This document shows positions 1 through 10,497 of a stretch of DNA of 64,000 nucleotides, one piece after another (position 1 is the first letter of the stretch; every line of letters starts with the position of its first letter). A program made the translations under genes and the position numbers. Origin of the DNA: Nyssa sinensis (Eukaryota; Streptophyta; Magnoliopsida; Cornales; Nyssaceae); NCBI GenBank assembly GCA_008638375.1, contig CM018038.1, positions 13,910,515-13,974,514 on the forward strand. The letters are read 5' to 3'. The notes under the pieces were generated by a model. The model saw nothing but the letters and a program-made list of their open reading frames with translations. It made no database searches and was not told the origin of the DNA.

Positions 1-421
1 GCTGGAGCTTGGGATAGCTCGATCTAAGGTTCAGACTGTTGAGGAAGGTCTGAAGGAAGCTAGCACCAACCTTGCCGTGGCGGAGTCTGAGAGGGACATA
101 TATGCTCAGAAAGTTGAGGGGCTTCAGGCGGAGTTGGTTGAGCTCCGAAATTCCTTCAATTAGAAGGTTCAGGAGGCAGTTGATCATGCCAAGATTGAGA
201 CTGAGACGGAATTGAAAGAGGAAGTCGAACAGATGGGTGATGACCTGATCCGGTTTGGCTTTGAAAGCTTCCGAACTAGATTTCAGGCTCAGTTCCCAGG
301 TTTTGACGTGTCGTCAATCGTTCCTCCTGAACTTGCCTCGTTTGGTCCCGACCCGTACAAGACGGCTGGGGCTACTGCCCTTAATCTGGAAGAGGACCCA
401 GGCCCTTCTGACAAGGCTTGA
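1..421 (+). pseudogene. Antisense accessory gene of E0, last exon, 5' end outside window
   Basis: The frame ending in TGA at 419-421 encodes a heptad-rich coiled coil followed by a segment resembling the C-terminus of the antisense gene in B: an E-T-E-L-K-E-E-V-E-Q-M-G-like stretch, then a region rich in F, Q and P ending acidic. It runs opposite to the integrase of the same element. An in-frame TAG at 161-163 interrupts the coiled coil at a position that looks like a former CAG codon. The acidic tail is shorter than in A and B. No function is demonstrated; by family it belongs to the extra ORFs of plant Tat-lineage elements. Confidence 0.65.
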
Positions 422-2190
422 GGCTTTTTGATTTTTCTTTGTTTATCTTTTGTTATTTCCCTCTTGATGTAATGAATGTATACTTCTAATCAGTAAAATT
501 GGCTTTCCTTCAGATTCTTCTTGTGTTCTTTCCTCCTGTGCAATTTTGTCGTAAGTGTAGCTGTTTTGAGCCTCTTGCATGTTAGATCAACCGTCCAGTA
601 GTCAATAGTTGCTCTCTGAGCTTCGATACTTGTCATTGAATAATGAATGTAGATTAACTTCAACTGTCTCATCATAATAAGATAAGAAAGCAAACATAAT
701 CAGATAGATAGAGCCCAATAGAGTGGGAGTAAACTCCTGTAGAGCTCTGAGATAGACTGCTCTGAACCAAGGGCTTGTGAAGACATCCAGGCAGCTTGTG
801 CTTGTCATTATGATGCTCGACATGCTGTGTTCGAGCACTTAGGCTCAGGATATATCCGAGCTGTTTGGCCTTTGTCATATGACTGCCCTGTCGTGCAATA
901 GATAAGATTGGAAGGTCTGAATCTCGGATAGGGGGCCTGTACATTCAGACTTTGTCCCCTTCTCTTTATAAATTCAAAAGCTTCAGTGCTGGATTGTGGT
1001 TTTCGTTCACAGAGTTCTGTACCCTGTCTCTTGGTATATCGAAGAGGCACATTTAATGAATCGTTTATTTATTCGATTGTCGTTTGGGATTTCGAGGCCA
1101 ATCTCTTTTTCACTGTTGCGATGGTTCAGTTGGGTGGCTTTTGGACTTCAAGGGTCTATATATATGGAAACGAGGGCATACGGTTGCGCTCAACCCTTTT
1201 GTTCCCAAACTGTTTCCTCGTAGAAGAGACTTTAGATGCTGCCAGAATTTTGTCACTCGCCTAGAGATGATGGATGATTCTCTGTTTGAGTTAGGAATGA
1301 TTAAACTGTGGTCGAGAGTTAACCTTCCCCCTTTTTTAGTCTCCAATGAAGGATTAAAGGAGGCACAAGTCCTCTTGTCCCTTTTGGTATCCGGTCAAGA
1401 TTCCTCCGATTGGTGGTGGTCCCTTCTTGATTCAACCGAGGCTTGGAGCGTCAGTGATGAAGACGCAAGTGGGGTGCCTCCTCTTCTTCATGTCTTGTCA
1501 GAGAACCTTGCTCTAATCGGCTGGGGTGTGACCACTGATGTGAGGAAGACGAATGGCGGTCCCTTGAGACCCAGAGCCCTCATCCTCCATTGGTCGTGAG
1601 ATAAATGATAATGATGATGAAATGGCCTGGGTGCTCCTTGATGCGGATTGGGGTTCAGGGTTCCTTCCTTTCAAATGGAGCCGGCAACGGCAGTAATGGA
1701 AGTCTTGGATCCTGTGCCCCTTTATCATTTGAGGAAGAAAGCCATGATGTTGCAAATTGTAGCTTCTATAGTAGCTTCTGTAGTAGCCTGTGTAACGATG
1801 TCTTTATTGTAGCCTCTGTTTTATTTCCAGTCTTTGTACTGATGTAAATCTTCTGAATTATCAATAAAATTGAGTTCCTTTTTCTCAGATCTGATGTTCT
1901 TTTCTGTTTGAATGTGCTTTTCTGAGTTAGATCACCCTTTTGTGCACTTCTGATAAATAACTCCTCTTTATGCCTCAAGAATAGATCAAAGAAACTTTGC
2001 ACAAAACTTGAAGTTTCGAAATAGTATTCTTCAAATCTGTTCGGCACTTGTAATGTTTGTTGCTAGATAAGCAAAATAAGCCAAGTGTCAACTTTGAGGA
2101 GTTCAGACCTGGGAGACTTGCGTGAGTCTTGGCCGAAGATGCTTAGAACTTCTGCCTTTGGATGGACTGGATCACAGAGTCTGCTAATTG
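422..2190. other. Spacer with duplicated 3'-end-like signals and an unrecognised ORF
   Basis: This stretch is about 1.2 kb longer than the matching spacer in B. The sequence just after the stop (about 440-530) and a second stretch at about 1790-1910 are similar in layout: T-rich, a GATGTAA motif, then a (AA)TAAAATTG polyadenylation-like signal. A TATA-like TATAAATTC lies at 967-975. Between them a plus-strand frame at 1084-1599 (171 codons) is open, but I recognise no domain in it. It may be a second, decayed antisense transcription unit or an insertion; neither is proven. Confidence 0.35.
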
Positions 2191-2194
2191 AAGA

Positions 2195-2855
2195 TGGGTC
2201 AGGCTCGGAAGGCCTGTGCATTAGGGTGGACCAGGCTTTGGAGGCCTGTGCATTAGGGTGGACCAGGCTCTAGAGGCCTGTGCATTAGGAGACGGATCAA
2301 GTATTTAAGACCTGTACATTATGGACCAGGCTCTGGAGGCCCGTGCATTATAGATGGACCAAGTACTGAGACTTGTACATTATGGACCAGTCTCTAGAGG
2401 CCTGTGCATTATAGATGGACCAAGTACTGAGACTTGTACATTATGGACCAGGCTCTGGAGGCCTGTGCATTATAGATGGACCAAGTACTAAGACTTGTAC
2501 ATTATGGACCAGGCTCTGGAGGTCTGTGCATTATTGATAGACCAAGTACTCAGACTTGTACATTATGGACTAGGCTCTGGAGGCCTGTGCATTATAGATG
2601 GACCAAGTACTGAGACTTGTACATTATGGACTAGGCTCTGGAGGCCTGTGCATTATTGATGGACCAAGTACTAAGACTTGTACATTATGGACCAGGCTCT
2701 GGAGGCCTGTGCATTTATAGATGGACCGAGTGCAAAAACTCGTACATTATGGACCAGGCTCTACAGGCCTGTGCATTTATAGATAGATCGAGTGTGAAAA
2801 CTCGTACATTATGGACCAAGCTCTGGAGGCCTGTGCATTTATAGATGAACATTCT
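2195..2855. repeat. Tandem hairpin array of E0 (about 21 units)
   Basis: Units of about 28-31 bp carry a GGAC start, a short inverted repeat and a G(T/C)ACATT-like or GTGCATTA end. From about 2290 two unit types alternate, giving a dimeric period near 60 bp. One has stem CAGGC/GCCTG with a 7-base loop, the other CAAGT/ACTTG with a 6-base loop. Near the right end the second type becomes CGAGT/ACTCG. The array lies between the integrase stop and the antisense gene, the same place as the arrays in A and B. Confidence 0.85.
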
Positions 2856-2876
2856 ATGGAAGTAAAAGAAACATCT

Positions 2877-4109
2877 CTACTGATAATACTTCCGTAAGTG
2901 TTCCACGTTCCATGGCCTAGGAACAGGCTTCCTAGTCATGTCTTCTAGCCAGTAGGTGGTAGACCGAACAACCTTTGTTACTTTGTAGGGGCCTTCCCAG
3001 TTTGGTGACAACTTTCCCATAGTGGGATCCTTGGTGTTTTGAAAGACTCTTCTTAAGACATAGTCTCCGACTTGAAAGCTGACTGTCTTGAGTCCTACCT
3101 TGGATTTGTCGACCATTCTCTGTTGATAGGCTTCCATCTTGATGCTGGCTTGATCCCTTCTCTCTTCGAGCAAATCCAAGTTTTCCATCAGCTGCTGATC
3201 ATTGGATTCTTGCTCAAAGGCTTCTGTTCTCAGGGTTGGCATACCGATCTCAACCGGAATTACTGCTTTTGTCCCATAGGCTAGTGAGAAGAGAGTTTCA
3301 GAGGTGGGAGTTCTTCTGGTTGTTCTGTAGGCCCAAAGGACTCCAGGGAGTTCTTCTGCCCACTTTCCTTTGGCCTGTTCCAACCTTTTCTTTAACCCGT
3401 CAAGGATTGTTCGGTTGGTGACCTCTGCTTGCCCATTTGCTTGTGGATGGCCTAGAGAAGCGAAGTGCTGCCTAATTTTGAGATTTTCACAGAATGTCTT
3501 GAAGCCTTTACCAGTGAATTGTGTCCCATTGTCGGAGATAATCACACGTGGTATGCCGAACCTGCACACAATGTTCTTCCAGGTGAAGCTCTCAACTTCC
3601 TTTTCTGTGATATGTGTTAAAGGCTCAGCTTCGGCCCATTTAGAGAAGTAATCAATGGCCACCAATAGATATTTCCTGTTTGGAGGTGCCTGTGGTAATG
3701 GACCCACGATGTCCATCCCCCATTGAGCAAAGGGCCAAGGACTAGGAATCGGGATGAGCTCGTGATGAGGCTGATGTTGATATGGGGCAAATCTTTGGCA
3801 TTTGTCGCACTTCTGAACATACTCCTTAGCCTGTTTTAGCATGCTAGGCCAGTAGTAGCCCTGAGACAGAGCTCGGTGAGCTATGGTTCTGCCCCCATTA
3901 TGATTCCCGCAAATCCCCTCGTGTATTTCAGCCAGGACATATTGTGACTCTTCTGGAGCTAAGCATTTTAACAGAGGTTGAGAGTACGACCTTCTGTAAA
4001 GCTTGTTGTTCAGGATCAGGTACCGAGCCGCTCTGATTTGGATTCTCCTGGCTTTGTCTTTGTCTTCTGGGAGGAGCCCGGATCTTAGGTACTGGAGGAT
4101 TGGAGTCAT
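2877..4109 (-). CDS. Ty3/gypsy integrase of E0 (410 aa, frame intact)
   Basis: Integrase joins retrotransposon cDNA to target DNA. The 410-residue frame has the HHCC zinc finger (H63, H70, C101, C104), the D,D35E catalytic triad (D133, D193, E229, with 35 residues between the last two), and a GPY-type C-terminal module (W-E-G-P-Y). It is the C-terminal part of a gag-pol polyprotein, so the first ATG is not a real translation start. Upstream the frame continues into RNase H and is broken only by a TAG at 4116-4118. All domain residues are present. The element around it is truncated, so mobility in cis is unlikely. Confidence 0.9.
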   Translation of the reverse strand: MTPILQYLRSGLLPEDKDKARRIQIRAARYLILNNKLYRRSYSQPLLKCLAPEESQYVLAEIHEGICGNHNGGRTIAHRALSQGYYWPSMLKQAKEYVQKCDKCQRFAPYQHQPHHELIPIPSPWPFAQWGMDIVGPLPQAPPNRKYLLVAIDYFSKWAEAEPLTHITEKEVESFTWKNIVCRFGIPRVIISDNGTQFTGKGFKTFCENLKIRQHFASLGHPQANGQAEVTNRTILDGLKKRLEQAKGKWAEELPGVLWAYRTTRRTPTSETLFSLAYGTKAVIPVEIGMPTLRTEAFEQESNDQQLMENLDLLEERRDQASIKMEAYQQRMVDKSKVGLKTVSFQVGDYVLRRVFQNTKDPTMGKLSPNWEGPYKVTKVVRSTTYWLEDMTRKPVPRPWNVEHLRKYYQ

Positions 4110-4115
4110 CCAGTT

Positions 4116-4331
4116 CTAGGGCTGTTCATCAATTTGAGTGATTCGGGCTTCCTCTATGCTGGATCCTGGCTGAAAGGAGATTTTTATTGTGGAGTTTGCT
4201 TCAGACTTGAGGCGGGAGGCCATGTTAGCCAGAGCATCTGCTCTGCAATTCTGGCTTCTCTCAATTTTCTGGATAGTAAATGTCTGGAAGGAATGCCTCA
4301 AGTGGTTTACCAGTTCGGAGTACCGGAGCAT
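4116..4331 (-). pseudogene. Archaeal-type RNase H fragment of E0
   Basis: The minus-strand frame matches the C-terminal part of the aRH domain of B: the M-L-R-Y-S-E-L-V motif, an I-Q-K-I-E-R-S-Q-N-like stretch and A-D-A-L-A-N-M-A. The catalytic N-terminal part is absent because the element is cut at about 4331. The frame is the same as the integrase downstream, separated from it by a single amber codon. A second RNase H of this type is typical of the Tat lineage. Confidence 0.8.
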
Positions 4332-4343
4332 GAAAGAATGCTC
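4326..4343. other. Head-to-head junction between E0 and A, at a perfect fold-back
   Basis: The sequence GAGCAT-GAAAGA-ATGCTC is a perfect 6 bp inverted repeat around a 6-base loop. To its left the minus-strand RNase H of E0 can be followed to the M-L-R-Y codons. To its right the plus-strand gag of A can be followed from about codon 8 (K-N-A-Q-N-T-Q-N-P, matching K-N-T-Q-N-T-Q-N-P in B). The two elements are therefore joined in opposite orientation with no LTR between them. Confidence 0.75.
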
Positions 4344-6130
4344 AAAATACACAAAACCCTTAACGTCGATCGCCTGCCGGACGAGGAAGAGGACAGACAG
4401 CTAATCCCATGCGGCGGGAGCTTGAGTCAGTCAAGCGACATAACCAGATCATGCAAGAACAACTTTCAACTATATCTAAAACTTTGGCAATACTTACGCA
4501 AAATCAGGGGACAAATCCTCCAAATCCACCGATCAACATTGCTGTTCAGGGGACTCAACCCCCTATTATCACTACGGAAGAAGGACCCCATAAAGAGGCT
4601 CCCAACCATCAGCCTGTACACCCCCAAGTTGCTACTCACATCGGCAAAGATCCTCAGCCATTAGCAGCCGCAAGCTGGGGAATGCCAGCCTTTGTTTTAG
4701 ATGTCTATTATCGGAGCACCACCAGGGCTCCAACTCCTAGGGCTTCAGGAGCAAACCCAGCACCTTCAGAGACTCCATCTCATGCGGTTCCAGTTTTCCC
4801 AGCTTAGGAGCACCAGAACCCTCTTCCATCTGAGGGACATGCCCATCCCGTTTACGTGGGAGTTGAAGCCGTAAGGCAAAATTCTCTAGGAGTCCCGCCT
4901 AAGGACCCACGCAGAGCTGAAGAGGTGGCAGAATCCATGGACCGAACTATTATTATGAGAGGTGCTCAAAATCCTCCAGAGCAAGACGAGCTGGCTAGGC
5001 TGCTCGGAAGGCTTGCCACACCATTCACTCTTGCCATTATGTTAGAAGAGAGACCAAGAAAGTTTGTTGTACCAAAGTTCACCCCATATGATGGGACTAC
5101 TGATCCAGGGGACCATCTGTCACATTACCAGCACACAATGGCTCTACACGGGGCCTCGGATGCCTTCATGTGCTGTACTTTCATTACCAGCCTAATGGGT
5201 ACCGCTTTGAAGTGGTTTCACCATCTCCCACAGAACTCAGTCACTAGCTTTTATGAGCTCGGTAGGCGATCTATGGACAGATTCATGACCAACAGAAGGT
5301 TGAGGAAGGGACCTGAATTCTTGTTGAACGTTAAGCAGACCAAGGAGGAGACCCTTAGAGCTTACATCGCGCGTTTCAATGTCGAACTTATCGAAGTTAC
5401 AGACTGTAGCCCGAGCTTCCTAGTAGCAGCTCCGACTGCTGGCCTTGCTCAGGGAAGTTTCAGGGATTCTTTGACGAAGAGCCCCCTTGCCGACATGGCA
5501 GCTCTCATGGATCGAGCCAGGAAATACATCAATGTGGAAGAAGCAAAAAATACCTCCCAAAAGATTAAAGAGCAAGCCCAGAAGAATGACACAAAGAAAG
5601 ACGGCCAAAGGAGGGATGATCAAAAGAAGGATCCTGGTGTACCCAGGAAAAAGGATAGGAGCCTAGAAAGAAGAGCAGAATCCTGAACTCAATTTAACGC
5701 AGCCCCAAGGGAATTCACCAACTTTACTCCTCTAAACAGCCCCTTGGCTCAAATACTTCGGCAAGTCCGAGATCGTGAAAACCTGAGGTGGCTAGAACCA
5801 ATAAAAGGCGATCCCAGTCTTCGGGATTGAAGTAAATACTGTAATTTTCACAAGAACCACGGGCATATGACCAACACATGTAGGTCCCTTAGACATGAAG
5901 TTGAACAGCTCATAAAGAGAGGATGTTTGCAGGAGTTCGTTAAGCAGGATAGAAGGCAGAACCCCCGCGAAGACAGGCCATAGCAGAAGACGGACCAGAG
6001 TCCTAAGCAGAGATAGGAACAGGGGGAAGGACGGAACGAGCCTCAGAGGCAAAACAACCATGTTATTTACGTCCTCCATGCGGATACCCTGGCTACAAGG
6101 ATGTAAAAAAAAAAGCAAGGAAAAGGTATG
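4335..6130 (+). pseudogene. gag of element A
   Basis: The frame is followed from the junction through a Q-rich N-terminus, a P-rich linker and the conserved capsid-like core (F-T-P-Y-D-G-T, then H-Y-Q-H-T-M-A-L, W-F-H-H-L, F-Y-E-L-G-R-R) at about 5070-5560. A K/D-rich linker follows, then a C-X2-H-X4-H-X4-C zinc knuckle at about 5836-5880 (Y-C-N-F-H-K-N-H-G-H-M-T-N-T-C). Stops include TAG at 4805-4807 and TGA at 5684-5686, with more near 5828, 5980 and 6015. A run of ten A residues near 6107 accompanies a change of frame before the protease. Confidence 0.85.
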
Positions 6131-6159
6131 CCCGGGAGGCCAAAGCTGCCCCAAAAGCC

Positions 6160-6696
6160 TTGCGGGTCGTCAACATTGGAAAAAGCTTCAAACCAGTACT
6201 AGAGATTCAGTTCACAGAACAAGACCTTGAAGGAGTATTCTGTCCCCACAGTGACACCCTTGTCATCTCTCTCAAGGTGGCCAACTTCGAGATCCGCAAA
6301 ATCCTGGTTGACATAGGGAGTTCTGCAAATATCCTGTTCTATGAACCCCTCAAGCTGATGAAACTTGATCCTGATGATATCCAGCCAACGGGCATAATCA
6401 TGACAAGAGTCGGTGGGAATCTCAGTACTCCGCTGGGAAGGATCGACCTCCCTACTACTGTAGGGAAAGGCGAAGGACAGAAGACCACGTTGACAGAGTA
6501 CATGGTCCTAAACACTAAATCTCCGTACAATGCCATAATTGGGAGACCTTGGCTACACCAGATGGGAGCGGTCATTTCAACCTTCTACCAATGCTTAAAG
6601 TACGTTTACAACCAGGCTGTCGACCCCGTTAGAGGGTGCCAACCAACCTCTAGAGAATGCCATGCCCTCGCTCTCAAAAGGAAGGCTTCCAGATAG
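6160..6696 (+). pseudogene. Aspartic protease of element A, altered active site
   Basis: The 178-codon frame aligns with the protease segment of B, with the Q-F-T-E-Q-D-L lead-in, the flap region and the I-I-G-R-P-W-L motif. The active-site D-T-G-S-S seen in B reads D-I-G-S-S here. Loss of the threonine of the D-[ST]-G triad should abolish aspartic protease activity by family knowledge. It is in a different frame from gag because of an upstream indel. Confidence 0.85.
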
Positions 6697-7120
6697 CAAT
6701 CACTGCATGATTGTGAATATATGGAACCAACCCTCCCCCACCATCATGAGGCCATAGGTTGCCCTTGTAAAAATAATGAGTTGCTAAATCAAAGAACAAA
6801 GGGCAGCAGAAGGACCCCGTTAAAAGTATTGGTTAAACTCGGAGTCTCAAAGGCGATATTTGCGTATAGATTCAGACCTTATCACTCGTACAATAGATCC
6901 CGACCATAAACTCGTAAGGCAGGAGCAAGGGACATCGCCTCTAGGGTGGCTCCAGGTTATTAATGTAGAGGCCTTAATATTGTTTAAGGTCAACAACTAG
7001 TGGTTTGTAAAACTTACATTCACTCAAGGAAAAAAGGGATCCAGCCACGATCGGGACAAAAGCACATTGCCACAAAACGACCAACGGTTCTGAACTAAGA
7101 CCCAGGCCCGTCGGATTTTA
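6697..7120 (+). other. Pre-RT remnant and internal deletion scar of A
   Basis: Up to about 6930 short stretches still match the segment before RT in B: H-H-E-A, L-K-V-L-V, then D-L-I-T and D-P-D-H with V-R-Q. After that the sequence is not recognisable until the integrase C-terminus resumes near 7120. About 3 kb present in B (RT, gRH, aRH and integrase core) is missing. Confidence 0.65.
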
Positions 7121-7340
7121 AATGGAAGATTTCTTTCGAGATGGGTGCTTCCAAACTCCAAGGATCCTATTACGAGAAAATTGTCAGAAAGGTCCCCACT
7201 AAGTGGAAAGGATTGTTAAACTCATCTTGTACTGACTCGAGGGTATGGATGGAAAAATTGTCCCCAATCTGGAAGTATAAAGCATTTAGCAAAAGTACCA
7301 TCAATAAAGGTCTCCTTTTTCTAGAAATATCCCCGCAAAA
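7121..7340 (+). pseudogene. Integrase C-terminal remnant of A
   Basis: DNA-level similarity to the last part of the B and E0 integrases is clear. A GTGCTTCCAAACTCCAAGG stretch matches the codons for V-F-Q-N-T-K-D-P, and GGTCCCCACTAAGTGG lies where W-E-G-P-Y was. The segment continues to the integrase end and into the array. Several indels destroy the frame. Confidence 0.65.
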
Positions 7341-7349
7341 TATTCTTAA

Positions 7350-7615
7350 CCAAATGTACAGACCTTCGGTCTGGTCCACCAAATGTACAGAATTTTGGTC
7401 TGGTCTGGTCCACCAAATGTACAGTCCTTCGATCTGGTCCACCAAATGAACAGACCTTCGGTTTGGTTCCCCAAATGTACAGACCCTCGGTCTGGTCCAC
7501 CAAATGTATAGACCTTCTGTCTGGTCCACCAAATGTACAGACCTTCGGTCTGGTCCGCCGAATGTACAGGCCTCAAGTCTGATCCATCTCAAGGTACAGA
7601 TCTTATGTCTTCACC
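7350..7615. repeat. Tandem hairpin array of A (about 9 units)
   Basis: Units of about 28-30 bp, reverse-complemented relative to B because the element is inverted. Each has core CAGACC-TTC-GGTCTG or a variant, preceded by CCAAATGTA and followed by GTCCA. Variants include CAGACC-CTC-GGTCTG and TAGACC-TTCT-GTCTG. The last two units are degenerate. Frames that run through this repeat are not genes. Confidence 0.85.
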
Positions 7616-8130
7616 ATCCCATTAAAACCAATCAGTTGTTTCCCAAACTACAGGGAAAAAATTTAACTCAGTCGCTCAGCTACACGGCTGCAAATTCTCT
7701 TTTAAGTCAGATACCCACTCCAACCAACTGTTATAACTCTGGTTGTTTAAGTCTTTATTAGCAAGTTTTGAAGGGAATAAAAGTGCTGATTATTGAAGTT
7801 CCTTTCAAAATACCATCGGTCCCGTTATTATTACAAGTCTTCAAGTTCGGCAGCTAGCTTCCACAAAACCTGTGTTCAATTTATTCAGTACAGTTCAGAA
7901 GATAGCCCTTTATTCATAACCGATCAAGAAACTACAATTAGTTCTTAAACAACTTTGCAAGTTGGAAGGACTGGAGCCCATTTATACACTACAAAATCAT
8001 GAAACTTTGGACGATGCCTGATCAAAAGAAAGAGAAGGCAGGAAGCTCTGTAGTAAAAAAATATTATTACATATGTGATTCGGTTACAAAAAAGAGAAGA
8101 AGAAAAGACAGAACTACAAAATTTTCTCTT
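7616..8130. other. Spacer between hairpin array and antisense gene of A
   Basis: No coding signal is seen. By analogy with B this should contain the 3' end of the antisense transcript, which would run from right to left. Confidence 0.4.
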
Positions 8131-10102
8131 CTAAGCTGGAGGGCCTACAGGGGCAGTATTGTCATCCTCATCGCCATCCTTATCCTCGTCCTCGTCTTCT
8201 TCGATGCCTGACAGATCAAAGTTTGGGAATTTGGCTAGAAGCTTGGATCTAAAATCGTTATAACCAAACTCCATAAACTTTCGTCCCATTTTCTCCAACT
8301 CGGTCTTCATCTTAACCTCAGTCTCAGCCTTGGCTTCATCGACCTTTAGAACAAGGGAGACCTGGAGTGCGCCGTTCTCCTTCTTCAATCCCTCCAGCTC
8401 TTGAAGGAGGGGCTCCCTCTCAGACTTAAGAGAATCCCTCTCTGACTCCATGATGGAGAGGGAATTCCTCACTTCCTTGAGCTCTTCTTCAGCAACTGAA
8501 GCATTGGACTGAGCTGTGCCGAGCTAAAGCCGTGCCTCATCCAGCTCTTCCTCAAGCCTTTCTAGAGCTTGAAGATCCATGGCGGGCTCCATCAAGGTAG
8601 CAAAGTTATGCAAGGTCTGCAAAGTAGTAAGAAACCTGATCAGACATAAGTAAAAACAGAAGTACCAAAGAAGACAGAACGGTCATTTACCTTCAGATAG
8701 GCGCTCATGGCGCCAACAACCGTCTTTTGAGTACCCTGCCTGGTACTACAAGAAGGGGAGTCCTTTTGGGGGGGCATTTGCCTAGAATTCCTCGATGGCC
8801 TGGTGGACAGCCTTGTACCCATCAGGCATCAGGTCCAAGTCAACTGCCACCCTCTTTTTGCCCCTTTTTGGAACCTTTGGAGTCGATGAGGGGCAGGCTT
8901 AGAAGCCACTAAGCCCTTCATGAGTGGTGCTGAAGTGGGTTCTTTAATCACTGTGTCTTTCTTGGTCGGCGTAGGGGAAGGAGAAGCAGAAGGCACCCCC
9001 CTTTTCTTGGGTGGTGCCATAGAGAGGGGGACGGCATTGGTCTTCCTCTTCTTTGTTGATGAATGATTTGTAGGAGAAGGGGGGTTTGCCACCCTCTTCT
9101 TCTTTTTTGATAAGCCCCAATTGCCAAAGACGGTTTGCATCACATCTTCAACAACATTCTTATTTTTTGGGGCCATTAGGTTGCTCGGCTTAAGAATGGC
9201 CCTGAAATCCCAGTTCTTGGTCTTAAGAAGCCTCTTGTACTGATCTTGAAGGATAGGAGTAAAGGACGGCCTCTTCTTGACGCCTTTACCTACACAAGAG
9301 ATACAACAGCAATAGTTAATTAAATAACACAGAAGTGGAGTCAAAAGCAGAACCAAAATTACAAAAGAAAGAGGGTCTCACCCATAAACCCTGTGCTCTG
9401 GGGGAATGTAGAGATCTGGTCCTCAGGGTCTGCCATTTCCCATTCTCCACTGACAAAAAAATACCAATTTTTTCAAGATTTGTTGGAGGTTGGTACAAAT
9501 GACAGAAGTCTGAAACCCTTGTCAAAAGACATGTAGTAGAGACCCTTCGACTTCAGGTACTTAAGGTCCATTTTATTACGGACCAAGTCTAAAGAAACCT
9601 CAACACTGTTCATGCAACCCAAAACCATAAACCCTAACAGGTGTCTCCAATTGTTCAAGACCAGGTCGGCGGGGCAAAGATTAAACCAACAAAAGAATTC
9701 CCTAAGCAATTTGGGGAAAGGAAGACGCAACCCCATTTCAAACCAGGAAGTATAAACACAAATCTCACCTTCCCTAATATCTGAAGGACGATCTAGATCA
9801 TCAGGGGCCCTAAGGACTATATTTTGAGGAAAGTTGAAATCCTTCCTCATACTATCTAACCAAGAAAAAGTTACAATGCTTTGTCCCTTTTCTCTTTGAG
9901 AGAGCTGGTCAGAAACCTCTCCCTCTTTGCTCCTAGATTCTGAGAAAGCATCTACAATCCTAACCTCAGGGCTAGAATGGTTCCCTTTCGACCCAGTCCC
10001 CAAGGAACCACTATCCCTAACAAGGGTTTGAGATGAAGCAAAAATCTTCGAAAGACCCCCAGAACCACTCCCAACACCAGAGGATGCCGTGGAGATCGAC
10101 AT
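8131..10102 (-). pseudogene. Antisense accessory gene of A (three exons, broken)
   Basis: Same gene structure as in B. Exon 1 is 9382-10102 (721 nt, the same length as in B), intron 1 is 9290-9381, exon 2 is 8691-9289, intron 2 is 8617-8690 and exon 3 is 8131-8616. Both introns start with GT and end with AG at the positions used in B. Exon 1 encodes the putative gypsy-type transposon domain, exon 2 a K/P/S-rich basic region and exon 3 a coiled coil with an acidic tail. Breaks: TGA at 9473-9475 (a tryptophan codon in B), two compensating 1 bp frame changes with an in-between stop in exon 2 (about 8760-8910), and TAG at 8524-8526 in exon 3. Confidence 0.8.
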
Positions 10103-10497
10103 TTAAAAAATAACCAGAAGAGGAAAAGACGAAAAAAGACAGTGAAAAAATGAACGAAGGGACAAAAATCGAACCTGAAGAGAGAGAAAAGCTTCGGGTG
10201 ACAAATGTTCTTCACAGTCTAGCTTGCTGGCTCGGCAATGGCGAATACTTCCTTTCCTTCTAAGATACAAGAGAAACAGTAAAAGGGACGTACGAAGCTC
10301 CTCTTCCCTCTATACATACATTTAGAAAATAAGGGCCACCAAGGCGAACCGTCGTGACGGTTACAAGCAATGATGACCTTGGAAGCCCCAAAGAATCGGC
10401 TGCATAATAAAATGACACACCAACAGTCATCTTGAAAGACGAGACAACAGAACGCGTAACTTTTCGAAACCTTAGTTACGCCACAAGCTCTAACTAA
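10103..10497 (-). promoter_or_regulatory. Promoter/leader region of the antisense pseudogene of A
   Basis: Read on the minus strand, a weak TATA-like element (TGTATAGAGGG, plus positions about 10307-10317) lies about 210 bp before the start codon. It is at the same position as the better TATA box of B and within alignable sequence. No open frame in this stretch is conserved between A and B, which supports translation from the ATG at 10102. Confidence 0.45.

Larger units (their letters stand above)
1..4331 (-). mobile_element. Partial Tat-lineage Ty3/gypsy element E0 (3' half)
   Basis: Minus-strand gypsy remnant. In element orientation it holds the end of an archaeal-type RNase H, a full integrase frame, a hairpin-repeat array and the last exon of an antisense accessory gene. 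Its 3' LTR must lie left of the window. Gag, protease and reverse transcriptase are missing because the right side ends abruptly at the junction near 4331. The integrase is clearly related to that of element B, but the terminal exon of its accessory gene is more divergent, so E0 looks like a sister subfamily rather than a recent copy. Confidence 0.85.

Noticed and set aside
7170..7592. 140 aa minus-strand frame with repeated W-W-T-R-P motifs
   Set aside because: It is the translation of the hairpin array; repeat length near a multiple of three makes the frame open.
7350..7615. CRISPR-like look of evenly spaced short palindromic repeats (also 2195-2855 and 38755-38985)
   Set aside because: Units are directly adjacent with no unique spacers, there are no cas genes, and the setting is a plant retrotransposon.
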